Part shown: positions 36,344 through 48,271 of the stretch, piece after piece | How the letters are laid out: each line of letters starts with the position of its first letter | How positions within the stretch are numbered: the stretch's first letter is position 1 | Assembly: GCF_050947335.1 (NCBI RefSeq) | Contig: NC_134983.1 | Span: 2,232,001-2,296,000 of the forward strand | Length of the DNA: 64,000 nucleotides | Direction of reading: 5' to 3' | Source of the DNA: Megachile rotundata | Taxonomy: Eukaryota; Arthropoda; Insecta; Hymenoptera; Megachilidae | Notes under the pieces: model-generated | What the model saw: the letters and a program-made list of their open reading frames with translations, nothing else | Database searches by the model: none | What the model was told of the DNA's origin: nothing | Position numbers and translations under genes: made by a program

Positions 36344-37611
36344 AATTAAAGAAAAGAAAAGAGAGTCATGGGATAAATTTGTAGAAGGAATTAACAATAG
36401 GGTAAGTGTAGGGTCGCTTTGGAAAAGAATCAAAGCAATAATGAAGGGAATAGAGCAGAAAAATAAAAGTGTTTTGAGTAAAGAAGAAAAAATTAGGTTA
36501 GAAAGGGAAGAGGCGGAAAAGATTGCTAGGTTATGTGGGGTGAGTGGAAATGAAGTCATGGGAACGATAGAGGATAGTTTAAGGGTAGAGAGGGAAGTAG
36601 ATTGGGCAAATAGAGATAGGAATAGGGACAGGTATGATAGTGAATTTGATATAAATGAATTGGAAAGAGTACTGAGATTGTTTAAGAATAAATCGGCACC
36701 AGGAGAGGACGGTATAGACTTCTCAATTATTAAAAAATTGACGAAGGGGCGGAAAGAAGCGTTAATTAAATTGTATAACGAGGTTTGGGTTAAGGGGGAG
36801 GTGCCGGCGATGTGGAAAAAAACAAAGGTAACATTAATCCCAAAACCACAAAAAGAAGCTTTAAGACCTATTTCATTATTAAATTGCTTAGGAAAGGTTA
36901 TGGAGAGAATGGTTAACGAGAGAGTGAGGTTATGGGCAGAGTCGGAGGAAAAGCTGGACAAGAACCAGAATGGTTTTAGGAAGGGGAGGGCTACGATAGA
37001 TAATATCAATATACAGGATGTTCGGCTACTGGTGGGCATAATTTTAGGGGGTGGTAGCTGGAGTGATTCTGAACAACTTTTTACTTGACCAAAATGCTGG
37101 TTAAAGCTTAGTTTTTGAATTATTAATGAAAAACACTGACTAATGAGAGCGCGTACAGACCGGTCGCGCGACAGCGTGAACGACAGCTTCAAATATGACG
37201 GCCAATCGTCGTCGTAAACAAACGTATCGATACTGTCGGTATAACGTCGGTATAACGTCGGAATAACGTTGGTATAATAGAAAGCTATTAGATGAAAGTT
37301 ACATTGAATAATGAATACAAAAATCTGGATTATTGTTGAATTATCATTCATTCATGAATAAGAAATAACAAAATTAATCTCTACTCACGTAATCAAAGTA
37401 AATCGAATTTATTCAATACGTTTATTCGTTATCGCAAAGAAATAATAGCTAAAATATGGAAAATTATTTTCGTTAGATATTGTAACGATGAAAAAGAACA
37501 AATTCTCATTTTGAAAAAATTAAATAACTTTTCTATTCAACAAATAAAAATGTGAATTGAATAATTAACAAATTTAAATGTAGCTCACCCATTAAACCGC
37601 AAATAATCACA

Positions 37612-40078
37612 ATAATAAAATAATTTTAAGAAAAAAAATACACCGACTTCGAAATGCACTAAAAAGTATAAAATAATTTCTATTTCATTCAATCATACAA
37701 TTACGTCACAGATATGAATGAAACCTATTTACTCGTTAGGTAGTGTATTAAATACATTTCAACCTTTTCGGAGGCGGCGCAAAATTGAAAGATTTTCTTG
37801 AACATGTCAACCTTTGGACAGCCGAACATAGGCAAAGCTTGTATAGCTATTTTTTTTTCTATACATATAACTCGACAGCACGCCGCGAAGTAGGTGTTAG
37901 TGCGTATAGAATGGAACTATGGTCTATCTAGATTCATAGAGTATGCGACGAAAAGACTCGATCGCCGCATATACTATAAAGATAGAGCCCATCTGCCGCA
38001 AATTTGGTAATTCCCGCGTTGTGGGCTCCGTTTATAGGTTCTTAGATCCATGGCTTCCACATGCGAACGAAGTCGATTCAATTTCATTTATATCAGAAAC
38101 GTTGCGAAATGAAGATGCAGTCGTTACATTTACGTATATTACCAGATATATCTATAATGGTTCGTATTCTTTCTCAGGATTTATTAATTTCCAATACGCC
38201 ATACCACAATCAACTGGTTATTGGCAGCAACGTTTACTGAGGTATTTTTAATTTTGCGCCGCCTCCGAAAAGGTTGAAATGTATTTAATACACTACCTAA
38301 CGAGTAAATAGGTTTCATTCATATCTGTGACGTAATTGTATGATTGAATGAAATAGAAATTATTTTATACTTTTTAGTGCATTTCGAAGTCGGTGTATTT
38401 TTTTTCTTAAAATTATTTTATTTCACGCTTTTTAGTGGAATGGGGAGAATTTTATAGGATACTGTGAGATAGTTCTTCCGGGCTTTTTTTTTGTCCGCGT
38501 AAATGCCATGAACATAATTAAGTAAAAGACAACATGGATATTCGTTTTTCAATTTTTTTTTTTTATTAATTGTTGTAAAATTGGTAAATAAAATCGGCGA
38601 TTGCATGTTGACTCATACACCACCAGAGGCACGGAGGCATACGTAGAATTCAATATACAGTATTCACTCCATAAATGTTAAAAAGATCTCTACCGTAAAT
38701 GTTAAAATTGTATCCCCACTACTGGGGGATCCCCCTCGAAATCAGTCAAGAATGAAACAGGATCGGTCGCCGAAACGACAAGGATTGAATATCGGTGAGA
38801 CACATACTAATGCAAGCAAAGGAAAAGATTGTAACTTTCTTATTTCTTACTATTTTTTTTTTCTTGAAACTTTTACTGTTGTATTTGTCTAGATTTCCTG
38901 ATTAAAATGACACCAAACATGATATAATTACGTTAACAATTGTGTGTGTAACGAGTGATTAAAGTTTTTAACATAAAAGAGGACGGCGAATAGAAAAGAG
39001 AGAGAAGCAGAAAGTTGACGCGTTCGGCAAACATGAAACACTCGTGCGTCTTCTGTCTTTTAAATTCAAAAATCAAAATTCTTTATTTTTGGGGTTTCAT
39101 CAATGAAGCTTTGATTATCGTATTCGTCTCGTTTTTCTGATTAAAATGGTACCAAACACGGTATAATTAAAATCATAATTACTTGTATAGCAAGCCTTTA
39201 GAAAGAATTCGCACCTCTACCGTAAATGTTACATCCCAAACTTTTATGGCTTGTTACATAAGTAATTACGATCGTAATCATATCGTGTTTGGTGTCATTT
39301 TAATCAGAAAAACGAGACAAATACGATGGTAAAAGTTCCATTGACGAAAAACCAAAAATAAAGAATTTTCATTTTTATTAAATTTAAAAGACACAACACG
39401 CACGAGTCTTTCATGTTTGCCGAACGCTCGAAACTCTATCCCTCTTTGTCTTTTGTATGGCTGTCTCTTTCTACGTTCGGCACACTACAAAAAATGTAGG
39501 ACCTCTACCGTAAATATACAATCGAGACCGGCAAAAGTAACATTTACGGAGTGAATACTGTATTAGTAACAATAGTTTTTTGCTAATAACTCGAAAACTA
39601 AAGCTTCCCCTTAATTGCGGATAAGGAAAAAGTTGTTCAGAATCGTGCCCCTGATAACATATTAAAAGGACATTAAAATCGTCCAAAGTTAATTTCAAAA
39701 CTTTTCAACAATTTTTCGCTAATATCTCGAAAACTAAAGCTTTCCGCGAAATTTTTATATGAACAAAATTGTTCAGAATCATGTCCGTGATAAGATATTA
39801 AAAGCGCACTAAAATCGAGAAAAGTTTATTTCAAATGTTGCCGGTTTTTTTGCAATAACAACACTTTGCAATTGAAAAATGAAAAATTTTTTGATAATGG
39901 TACCAATGGGGAGTCAGAACCTACCAGATGCAAAAGGTTTCGTTCCGATCGGTGCATCCAGCTAGGCGTAATAGGCGGGCACACATAGAAAATAAAAATA
40001 ATAATAATAATAAAAAAAAAAAAAAAAAAAAAAATATACTGATCGAATTGAGTAACCTCCTCCTTTTTCGAAGTCGGT
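37612..40078 (+). mobile_element. Element B, copy B2, inside A2, with D2 nested
   Basis: Begins AATAATAAAATAATTTTAAG, has inverted arms at 37612-37800 and 38250-38423, then a spacer, MITE D2, one 135-bp-type unit, a poly-A run and the terminus TTTTTCGAAGTCGGTTA. Boundaries follow from A1, which reads through this site (CGCAAATAATCAC then GATGAAAATGC). The open frame 37943-38251 lies between the arms and recurs inverted in B5; it has no known domain. Confidence 0.85.
38658..39560. mobile_element. Element D, copy D2 (complete pogo-like MITE)
   Basis: CAGTATTCACTCCATAAATG to CATTTACGGAGTGAATACTG, flanked by TA. B3 and B4 show the empty site (AATATATTAGTAACAATAG). About 903 bp with internal inverted segments (AAAATGACACCAAACA and its complement). 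TIR start resembles pogo ends (CAGTAT...). Confidence 0.87.
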
Positions 40079-42207
40079 TAAAAATGCGTCTCTGTCACCG
40101 GTCCGATCCACCAGTCCTTACTGTTAATATAAATCAATCACCATACAGAAACTCTCAAGAAACTTCATTGTAACCTATCACTTTCATCTTTCACTATTAG
40201 TTCTCCTTATCATTTTTCTTTCTCATTTTTCACTAATTTGCACTAATTTTCATTTGAGTCCACACGACATTTGAGTCCGATACGTAAATAGGACGAATGA
40301 AAACACGTGAACGAAAATTTATAAACAATTTAAACTATACTATCTTGAAAGCAAGAAAACGGAATTTTCGATTAAAAACAACGATACATTTTATTTCGAC
40401 ACGTTTCTTTCGACAATAAACGATGACTGTCGATCGACGCCGCAGTCGTTCAACAGATCATCGTTGCATGGCAACCGTTCGCGACATATGCCTCGCGATC
40501 GAAAACAAAACCGCGATCCGTAGCCAGTCTAACAATGTCTTCTTATAAAATATAATATAATTTCGATTCCTCAATTCGGATATCTTATAATGAGAATAGT
40601 GTATCGTTAAACATACATATCTATGAATAATCGTTCACGCGTTTTCATTCGGTCCGTTTACAGGTCGTGCTTATGTTGTGCAATTATTATTAGAAAAAGA
40701 CAGTGAAATAAATTGAGAGTTCATTGTCCCTACCCGGTGACACAAATATTTTTTATCGAAGCTAGTTTTTCCATGAATCAATGAGTAAGTGTTATTTAAG
40801 TTACTTCTGTATTTTTAAAATTAAACGTACGCAGCAATAGATTTATTTAACTTCAATGAGGTACTGCATTAGATATTCTATTCCAATTCGATCTCATTTC
40901 ATAGGCAAGGTACTCATTCGTTTTGAAACGTGAATTTATTCGTTTGTTTCATTAGTATATTTGACAAAATTAATTTTCGTGAATTTATTCTTTTTCCTTT
41001 TTGAAGGCATAAAATAAATATAATATATAATACTTCGCCTGGTTGTTGTAAACAACAACTAATTGGTTTATTTCTCATTCACAAATTACGAAGAATTTAA
41101 TATTATTCTTAACATGTTAATTCATTACTCGATTTAACTTTTACCTAATAGCTTCCTGTTATACCGACGTTATACCGACAGTATCGATACGTTTGTTTAC
41201 GACGACGATTGGCCGTCATATTCGAAGCTATCGCTCACGCTGTCGCGCGACCGGTCTATACGCGCTCTCATTGGTCAGTGTTTTTCATTAATAATTCAAA
41301 AACTAAGCTTTAGCCAGCATTTTGGTAAAGGAAAAAGTTGTTCAGAATCACTCCAGCTACCACCCCCTAAAATTATGCCCACCAGTAGCCGAACACCCTG
41401 TGCTTATGTGTAATATAAGGGAAGGACTTGATAAAGGAAAGGAAACTGTGGCTGCTTTCGTTGACGTTAAGGCTGCCTATGATTCGGTGTACCATGATGT
41501 AATAGGAAGAATATTAAGAGACATGAGATGTCCAGAAAGGATGCGTGTATATGTGAATGAGTGGTTACAAGAGAGAGAGGTAGAAATAATGCAAAGTGGG
41601 GCGAAAGGTAGGGTATTTACTCTGAAAAGAGGCTTGCTTCAGGGATCTGTCTTAAGTCCTTTACTATATAATTTGTACACCACAGGAATAGTGGAAGGGA
41701 TTAGAAAACTGGGTGCAAAGACACTGAAATATGCAGACGACATAGTAGTTTATGTGGTATATGAAAATAGGAAGGAAGGTTTGAAGAAATTGGAGGAAGC
41801 AGTGAGGGAGATTGTGTAGGAATTTGGGAAAGCGAGGATTGAAAATTGCAGAAGAAAAGACACAAATAGTTACGTTTATAGGTAACAAGAGGGGTGTTAG
41901 CTGTAGGAAGGAAGATTGTATCATGATTAATGGAGTGTCGGTGAAGGAGTGTGAATGTGCGAAATTTCTAGGAATAATTCTTGATAGGAAAATGTTATTT
42001 AGGGAGCACACTGAGTATGTAATAGAAAGACTGAAGAAAAGACTGAATATGCTAAGATGTATTGGAGGTGTAAGGAAAGGGGCTTGCCCCTCTGTGATGC
42101 TAAAGATCTTTAAAGCGCTTATGAGGTCTGTGATAGAGTATGGAGGAAGTTTGTACCTTATTTATAAACAAAATAGGGATAGGATACAGAAGTTGCATAA
42201 TGCGTTA

Positions 42208-43335
42208 TGTATCAGAACAACTCAATTTTTTCGACGGTGAATACGCACAGTTTATTTCAATTATTATAACAACGTATTATAATTCAGTTTGCGAGTGATA
42301 GACATCAATATTACAATCAAATGCCGAAATACTTGCTCACGCAATGAAAGTCTTTGCAAAATATGAAGTAAAGTCCGCAATGACAAACAAGTATGTCCCG
42401 TAGTGACAAGTTATAAGTGAAGCCTCGTAACGACAAATATAAAGAATGATGCGCGTAGCAACAAATATAAGAGAATGAAGGTGCGGGCCCGGTGCCCTTG
42501 CTTATTTTATACGTTTCACTCCCCTACGACGTCTCCTAGCAACCACCCGATTTCTTCGAAATCTGCCACGTGCCCTCCGTCGACCTTGGCTTCGCGGTCA
42601 TCCCTCTACGATCGATCCTCGCGATGCCGCCCGCCCTTTGCGGCCGAGCCGCCGCGCCGCCACGCCGCGCGCCGATACCGATGTCGCTCGGCACTTGCCG
42701 GTACCCGCCGTCAAACGGAGCGGTCCGCGCCTTTGTACTCGTTTCTCGAAAATTACGCATCAGGAGACGTTGCCGAGGAGTGCCTTTCTTTTCTGCCGAA
42801 GTACGCACCTGGGTTCGCCGGCATATCGCGGTGGATCAAATACTTATTAATTGGCATTTTCCTCGGAATTTCAGAGCATGTGCCACGTGCCACTTTTGCC
42901 ACGTGCCATTGCCACGTGCACCACGCACGTGTACATTTCTTAGAAAAATTAATTATCTATCGTCTTCGAGTGCGACCGATCCCGCAGACAGCTAGCCGGA
43001 GCGCGGGGCAAGCAAGCTCGCCCCCGCCCGGGTTCTCACCTCTCCCGAGCGGAGTGGCCCTCGGTGTTTTGGTGAGCACCACCACTCCCGGGCGGATTGG
43101 TTACCCCCGATGCTACGATGGTGCTTTTTCATGCCAAGACACTCATGGTGTTCGACGAATACGGCCACAGGTTTCCCCGTGCACGTAGGGCTTCGAGGCA
43201 TGGAAACTCGCCATGCCTGCTGCTTTTGACCAGTCGTCCCCGAAAACCCTGCTAAATTCATTAAATCTTATGTTTATCCTTAAATTCTCATTCCATGCTC
43301 TGAAATGCCTCAATTGGCCAGTTCTATCCGTAACA
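42208..43335 (+). repeat. Solo LTR, 1128 bp, inside LINE ORF2
   Basis: TGTATCAGAACAAC...CCGTAACA with 5-bp duplication CGTTA (42203-42207, 43336-43340). Removal restores the LINE frame NALGYRMSTP. Very GC-rich between 42475 and 43260, so it produces several long spurious open frames on both strands. It holds three imperfect GTAACGACAAATATAA-type units (42388-42480) and a CACGTG cluster. Confidence 0.88.
42567..42931. promoter_or_regulatory. CACGTG (E-box) cluster in the solo LTR
   Basis: CACGTG at 42567, 42884, 42900, 42913 and 42926; the last four fall within 48 bp. CACGTG is the palindromic site of bHLH/bHLH-PAS factors. Regulatory role is inference. Confidence 0.5.
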
Positions 43336-45894
43336 CGTTAGGTTATAGAATGTCAACTCCAGTAAATGTTATGGAGGCTGAGGCGGGAATAATGAGATTG
43401 GATATGCGAATAGAAATGTTAACGGAAAGATATGTGGTTAAAAAGTATTATACAATGGATAAGGAAATGTGTGAAGTAATGGAAGGAATGGTTAGATATA
43501 GAGATATAGAGGAAAGTAGTGTGGATAATGAAATTCTGACGTTGGCATGGAGGAACACCATAGAGATAAGGGAAAAAATTGAGAATAGATATGTATATGA
43601 GAGAAGTGAATTGTGTAATGTTAAAATAGAAAATTGGGTTGAGGTAGAGAAAGGAGTAGCACTGCAGTAGGGAAACGTCCCCATTAATGCAGTGCTAGAC
43701 GAAATCAAAAGAAAATGGATCAGAGAAGGAGAAAGATCGGTAGAGGTTTATACGGGTGGATCGAGGATGAAGGATAGAGAATTAGGAGGGGCAGCAGTGG
43801 TCATCAAGAGAGGCAATGAGGAATGAGAAGAGCACGGTTTTGCAGTGATGAAGAAGTGTTCTATTTTTACGGTGGAGGCGTGGGTTGTTTGAAAGGCATT
43901 GGAGTTATTGGAACAAGATGTCAGGGAAAATGCAGTGATTTTTACTGACTCATTGAGTGTAGTCAGGAAAATTATGAATGAAAGGGAAAATGATGAAGAG
44001 GAAGGAGTAATTGGTAGAATAGGAGAAAGAGTGAAGAGAAGAAATAAAGATGCAGAGGTGAGGGGATCTGGTGTAATAGGTATTGCATGGATCCCGGCCC
44101 ATGTTGGAATCGTGGGAAACGAAATGGCAGACAGGGTTGTAAAAAGAAGTACGATGGAAGAGGAGGACCTTTTAGCAAATGCTCGCTGAAGGATGCTCTG
44201 AGAAAGGTGAGAGAGGAAAAATGGAGATTGTCAACGGAGGAGAATTTAAGACAAGGGGAATATAAGGGCAGGAGATATTTTGCGGCAGAGTGGAGTAATA
44301 TAGGGAATAAAGTGGTTTGAGGGAATTGGACAACTGAGAAGAGGGACAATTAGTGCTTTGGGGAGAATAAGGGCTGACCATTATAATTTAGGTTGGTCGT
44401 TGTATAGAAAGAACTTAGTCAGTTCACCGGAGTGCCCTTGCGGAGATCAATGCGAGGATCTAGAGCACATATTGTGGGAGTGCGGAAGATTTGATGAAGA
44501 AAGAAGAAAATTTGTGTTAATGATGAACAACACTGGGATTGGCAGTGGTACGGTGTTGCATGAGGATAAAGACATGGGGAGTCGAAAGGCGATGCGGCTA
44601 ATTGGTGCCTTTTTAAGTCGATGTAAAATAGATTTATGAGACTGAATAATGTTTAATGTGTATGAGTGTGGTAGAATAGGAATGTATATAGGAGCGTGGA
44701 GTGAGGTTGAAAGGTTGTAAGGAAAATATGGAGGGTGAAAATGGGTTTGTTTGTATGTATGTAGGTATGGATAAATGGCGTGGTTATAAGATATTAGGTT
44801 AAGTTTGTTTTTTGTAACGGCAAGTTAGGAGGAAATGTCTCCTAGACGCCTTCTTCGTTAGAAGAAAACAAATAAATAAATAAATGTTCAAAACTAACCT
44901 GTCATATCTTTTCAAAGGTCAAACAACCACTTTGATTGATTACTTTTAATGACATTCATGCTAGACCAACTTCCGGAAGCTCAATCGCTAATCAGATTGG
45001 ACAAGACAGAGAGATGAATCGGTTTACAAGATCGATAAGAGAACAAGTTCAGTTCAGACAATTGTAAATATTACTTCAATCTATAACGAACAGACACATT
45101 CAGAGTTTAAAGTTTTTCGAGTTGACGATCACTTATAGTCGATTAGCTTTCGTTATAGAGCAGCGTTATTTTACAATCAGATTCCAACAACATCTTTCTT
45201 TATCAAGTAATATTTCATTAAAAAAAGGCATTGATAACATATTGAAACATCCTTATTACTGTAAAAGGAGTAAGAAAACGCGAAAAATGCGGGAGTTAAT
45301 CCAAAAGATTAACGATCAAATTCGCGTTATTTTATAGTAAATGTGAAGTCATGTTTGCAATATTGAAAATTACAAAGTTTGACGAAATGCATACTCACAC
45401 ACAAATACACACAAAAAAAGGATCTTGTCAGAGCCATATGATGTGCAAAATCTGTCCAGCAACCTCTTCGACATGAATATCGGGTAATGCTAATGCCGGC
45501 GGTATATGCCATAAATGCAAGGGTTTCTTTAAAGTTCTGTATCTTTGCGGAAAAAAATGGTAGCGGTTTTTCACATACTGGAAATTAAAGATGAAGGTTT
45601 GGACTTTATGCTGCTGTAAACAGTATCGCCAAAACAAAATGTGGCAAGTCCATGCATTCCGTCAAACTTTGTAATTTTAAATATTGCAAACATGACCTCA
45701 CATTTACGGTGTTATTGTGGTAGTGATGCATCAAATCTAAAATCAAACTACAGGGTCTTAAAGTAGAGATCTCAAGCTTTAATTTGAAAAAAGGAGCATA
45801 ACTTTGTGATGATTTTTCACGGAGTTATCATCAGTCAAATTTGGCCAATTTTTGCTTAAAATTTTTCTATGCCATATTTCTTTTGAGCAGCGTA

Positions 45895-46324
45895 TTATAT
45901 TTGAGTTGCTCAAATTATTTTTCGTATGATACAACGTGAAATTTATTTTTCGTTTAGATGAAGAAAAATTAGCATCTTCTTTTTTCTTTCAATTTTGATG
46001 TACTTTATGTAGAGATGAAAAGAAATGTTGTTATAAAAAATGATATATGGATAATAAATATGTTAAGTATTTTCAACATGTGCAGAAAATTAATCAAATT
46101 TTTTAAAACGAAAAGTCCTAGATTCTAAAATTCCAAAATCCGAGTATCCCATATTTCTAAAATTCTAAAACTCCAAAACAGTACATTAGATAGTACCCAA
46201 ATTTACAAAATTCTAAAGTTCCCTAAAGTTTCAAACCATAAATATTTTAAAGTTCTTAAATTACAAAACTCTATTATTCTACAAGTATAAAATTTAAAAG
46301 CATAAAAGTCATTAAAATCAAAAA
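45895..46324. other. Intergenic AT-rich DNA with degenerate AAATTCTAAAATTCC tract
   Basis: No gene seen. 46115-46300 is a short-period degenerate tract of the kind found at 6960-7100. Confidence 0.5.
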
Positions 46325-47420
46325 TGTTCCAACCGTTGGAACACGGTACGTGTGGATTCCGCTTGGAGAGTTTATGATAGGTCCGCGACAAAGGCTATTT
46401 TTGAGAAATACTTTTTCCTTACTTCCTGCAATACTCATTTACCTTTTTTCGTACTGTCACGTCCTCAATAAAAAACACTTTTTTTTTTTAAAAAGAAATG
46501 ATTTGCCGTTGATAGTTCGTCGACGACAAATACTAATTTTATTTACTCACAATTATACAAATAATTTTGGGTAAACACTCCTAAACACAAATACTTAACT
46601 ACCACTGGTCAGTAAACAATCGGTGAACAGTTCGTTTCGCGAATATTATTAGTATCGCGCCGCTGCGCGTTTGCTCTATTGTATATATTCCTAATATGCT
46701 GATCCCCCGCGTTTGAGGAATCCGCATTATCAGCGTCTGTGATAGTACAATAGCGTTAAATTTTTAGTTTCGTTTCGTCCTCAATAGCCAATTCCTGTCA
46801 TAAATTTGGTAATTCTGAAGGGTCATTTCGGCGGTACATTCGTTACGGTACTTTACGGCCATCGGGCCTGAGACCCAGAGGAAAAACCCCGACGTTGCCG
46901 GACTTGCGGATTTCTCACGTACGCTCTGGTACCGTCCCACCTTCCTAAAGAAACGCGCTAAGGGCGTAATGGAAGGGTGGGAGAAAGTCAAGGAATACGT
47001 TGATTGGAAAATCAAAAATCGAACGATGACCAATCAACGTGTTTCCGAAACTTTCGCCAGTGCTCCTTAGCTCGCACGATCGAGAGCTAAAGGCAGAACA
47101 AAATTATCATTCGAACAGAAATCACAGTTGCGCAGAACATATCGCACATTCGAAGAGATCACAATTAACAGTCGAACAGAAGACAACAGTCGAACTGAAT
47201 ACAATTTTCGATAAGTCATTCGATACGGACTTATTTAGTCATTTTCAAGAGTCACTCGTTCGGACTCACTTTGAATTACTGCTCAAAAGTTAATTCCGCA
47301 GAGCAGCGCGTCGCGAAAAATCGTAATCGAACGAGTCACGAGACTTACAACCTCGTGGTACGGAATTAAAAATCCGTGCGATCAGTTCGCGGCGCGAGTA
47401 ACCTCGTACGAACGGTTACA
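46325..47420. repeat. Probable solo LTR, 1096 bp
   Basis: TGTTCC start (inside the palindrome TGTTCCAACCGTTGGAACA) and GGTTACA end, flanked by AAAAA on both sides. The right two thirds are GC-rich against the AT-rich flank, with TCGAACAGAA-type short repeats near 47110-47190 and an inverted pair ACGTTGATTGG / CCAATCAACGT at 46998-47041. The duplication is low-complexity, so confidence is moderate. Confidence 0.5.
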
Positions 47421-48127
47421 AAAAATTTTAATTTAAACTTTGAGTTTTTACTTAAAATTGTTCCTATAAAAATTTCGTAGAATTTTAATGTTTCAGTTTC
47501 TCATATTTTAGTTATAGCAGAAGTGAAGTACATTTTTTAAATTCTGGCAATTAATTTATCTTTATCTTACCTTCATCATTTTCTGTCCCTTTTTTAATTA
47601 TATTATCGAAATGTTTTATTTTTCTCAAGAAACTTGCGTGCATATAAATTCCTTATAGAAAGCTGTACATTCATATAATCCAGATGTCCACATATCTACA
47701 TAACCATATAATTTCTGCTAGCTAAAGCTATACACAGTAAGTATTATCCTTCTCGGGATACCACAGTTGGCTTCCATTTTTTAGACTAATCACTTTGTTA
47801 CATTATCGCTTCAAGGAGAATATCGTATTTTTACTTTTGCCTTTGATTTCATATGCAAAAATGACAAAATCTCCAGAAACATAATGTGTGAAATTAAATC
47901 TATAGCTTCAACAAATTAGCTATTATCTTTTCACCCTTCGCGACAGTCTGTTTTAACGGTTCGTCGAATCAATTTTTGTAATTATATCTATTACATAATT
48001 ACACCGCGCTTCAAACGGAATATTTAATGACATCGTCTGCTTTGAGAGCGACATCGCCGGTTTGTACAAAGAATACTGCAGTCAGTCTTCGCGAAGAAAT
48101 CATTGTGCAAGTGTCAGAGTTGAAGGG
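47421..48127 (+). other. Flank upstream of the odorant-receptor start
   Basis: AT-rich, no gene recognised. Presumably holds promoter and 5' UTR; no specific element could be assigned. Confidence 0.4.
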
Positions 48128-48271
48128 ATGGATAGCACTCAATATAAGTATTTGAAAAATAGTAAATATTACTTGTGCCTTATAGGCCAATGGCCTCATC
48201 AAAGTACGTTACAAAAATTTCTAATTGGAATGATTTTTATTCCCACTATTGCTGCTCAAACTATTCTTCAG
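48128..48271 (+). CDS. Odorant receptor exon 1
   Basis: ATG at 48128 is the first ATG of the frame. Encodes MDSTQYKYLKNSKYYLCLIG, QWPHQST and TM1 (FLIGMIFIPTIAAQTILQ). Donor CAG|GTAAAG, phase 0. Confidence 0.8.

Larger units (their letters stand above)
37014..41400. mobile_element. Element A, copy A2, inside the LINE RT, with B2 nested
   Basis: Ends CAGGATGTTCGGCTACTGG and CCAGTAGCCGAACACCCTG. Inverted repeats of about 260-280 bp carry iterated GGTATAACGTC units (37226-37290 and, inverted, 41158-41185). Removing B2 leaves about 1.92 kb that aligns throughout with A1 in reverse orientation. No transposase ORF. Confidence 0.85.
35040..44639 (+). pseudogene. LINE ORF2 (endonuclease-RT-RNase H), interrupted
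   Basis: In order: APE-like endonuclease 35040-35820 (WNARSVRNK, SNIDLVI, GSDHQVL); RT palm start 36680-37010 (SAPGEDGIDFSIIKK, KVTLIPKPQKE, NGFRKGRATIDNI); RT catalytic part 41403-41818 (AFVDVKAAYDSV, GLLQGSVLSPLLYNL, KYADDIVVYV); thumb 41812-42207; RNase H 43730-44160 (VYTGGSRM, FTDSLSVV, WIPAHVGIVGNEMAD); terminal knuckle CPCGDQCEDLEHILWEC. The first RNase H Asp is Gly here (TGG for TDG). Stops at 35166, 43673, 43825 and 43890, and a frameshift near 41812. Joins across the two solo LTRs read in frame. Confidence 0.88.
32608..44885 (+). mobile_element. Non-LTR retrotransposon (LINE with APE endonuclease, RT and RNase H), degenerate
   Basis: Starts GGACAAAAAAGATGGCGGCG and ends with an AAATAAATAAATAAAT tail. 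Flanked by an 11-bp target duplication GTTCAAAGCTA / GTTCAAAACTA. ORF1 has CCHC knuckles; ORF2 has endonuclease, reverse transcriptase, RNase H and a terminal CCHC motif, which fits the I/R1/LOA group. Coding strand is strikingly purine-rich. Own length after removing insertions about 5.7 kb; insertions at 34593-35044, 36097-36343, 37014-41400 and 42208-43335. Confidence 0.92.
24751..45336 (+). mobile_element. BEL/Pao LTR retrotransposon, degenerate, with nested insertions
   Basis: Two LTRs starting TGTTCCGTGGAG, a primer-binding site just after the 5' LTR, gag and pol (protease, reverse transcriptase, RNase H, integrase) in BEL/Pao order, and a polypurine tract before the 3' LTR. The 5-bp target duplication is ATAAA (left, one change) / GTAAA (right). 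The mirror arm of host element L keeps ACACCGTAAATGTGA, the unbroken site. Pol is broken by a mariner and by many stops; the 3' LTR is split by a 12.3-kb LINE. The element cannot be autonomous. Confidence 0.92.
32251..45336 (+). repeat. 3' LTR of BEL element, split by a LINE
   Basis: Parts 32251-32607 and 44886-45336 together match the 5' LTR. They are separated by the LINE, which duplicated GTTCAAA(G/A)CTA. The last base pair is TATA rather than the CA end of the 5' copy. Confidence 0.9.
24561..45892. mobile_element. Element L, Tc1-like inverted-repeat element split by BEL
   Basis: Left end CACTGCTCAAAAGAAATATG at 24561 preceded by TA; right end is its reverse complement (one base different) at 45873-45892 followed by TA. 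About 240 bp of inverted repeat can be traced, continuing across the BEL insertion from 24750 to 45342. With BEL removed the element is only about 740 bp and has no transposase ORF, so it is non-autonomous. TIR start and TA duplication suggest Tc1/mariner. Confidence 0.82.

Noticed and set aside
36254..37351. 365-codon minus-strand open frame
   Set aside because: Antisense to LINE ORF2 and running through an LTR and an element A arm; length comes from the purine-rich coding strand having few stops on its complement.
42475..43188. 237-codon + strand open frame (and two overlapping frames)
   Set aside because: Lies entirely in a GC-rich solo LTR bounded by CGTTA duplications; several frames are open at once on both strands, and no domain is recognisable.
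42223..43335. Insertion boundary starting at ACTCAATTTTTT
   Set aside because: First guess gave no duplication; starting at TGTATCAG (42208) gives CGTTA on both sides and a clean LINE frame.
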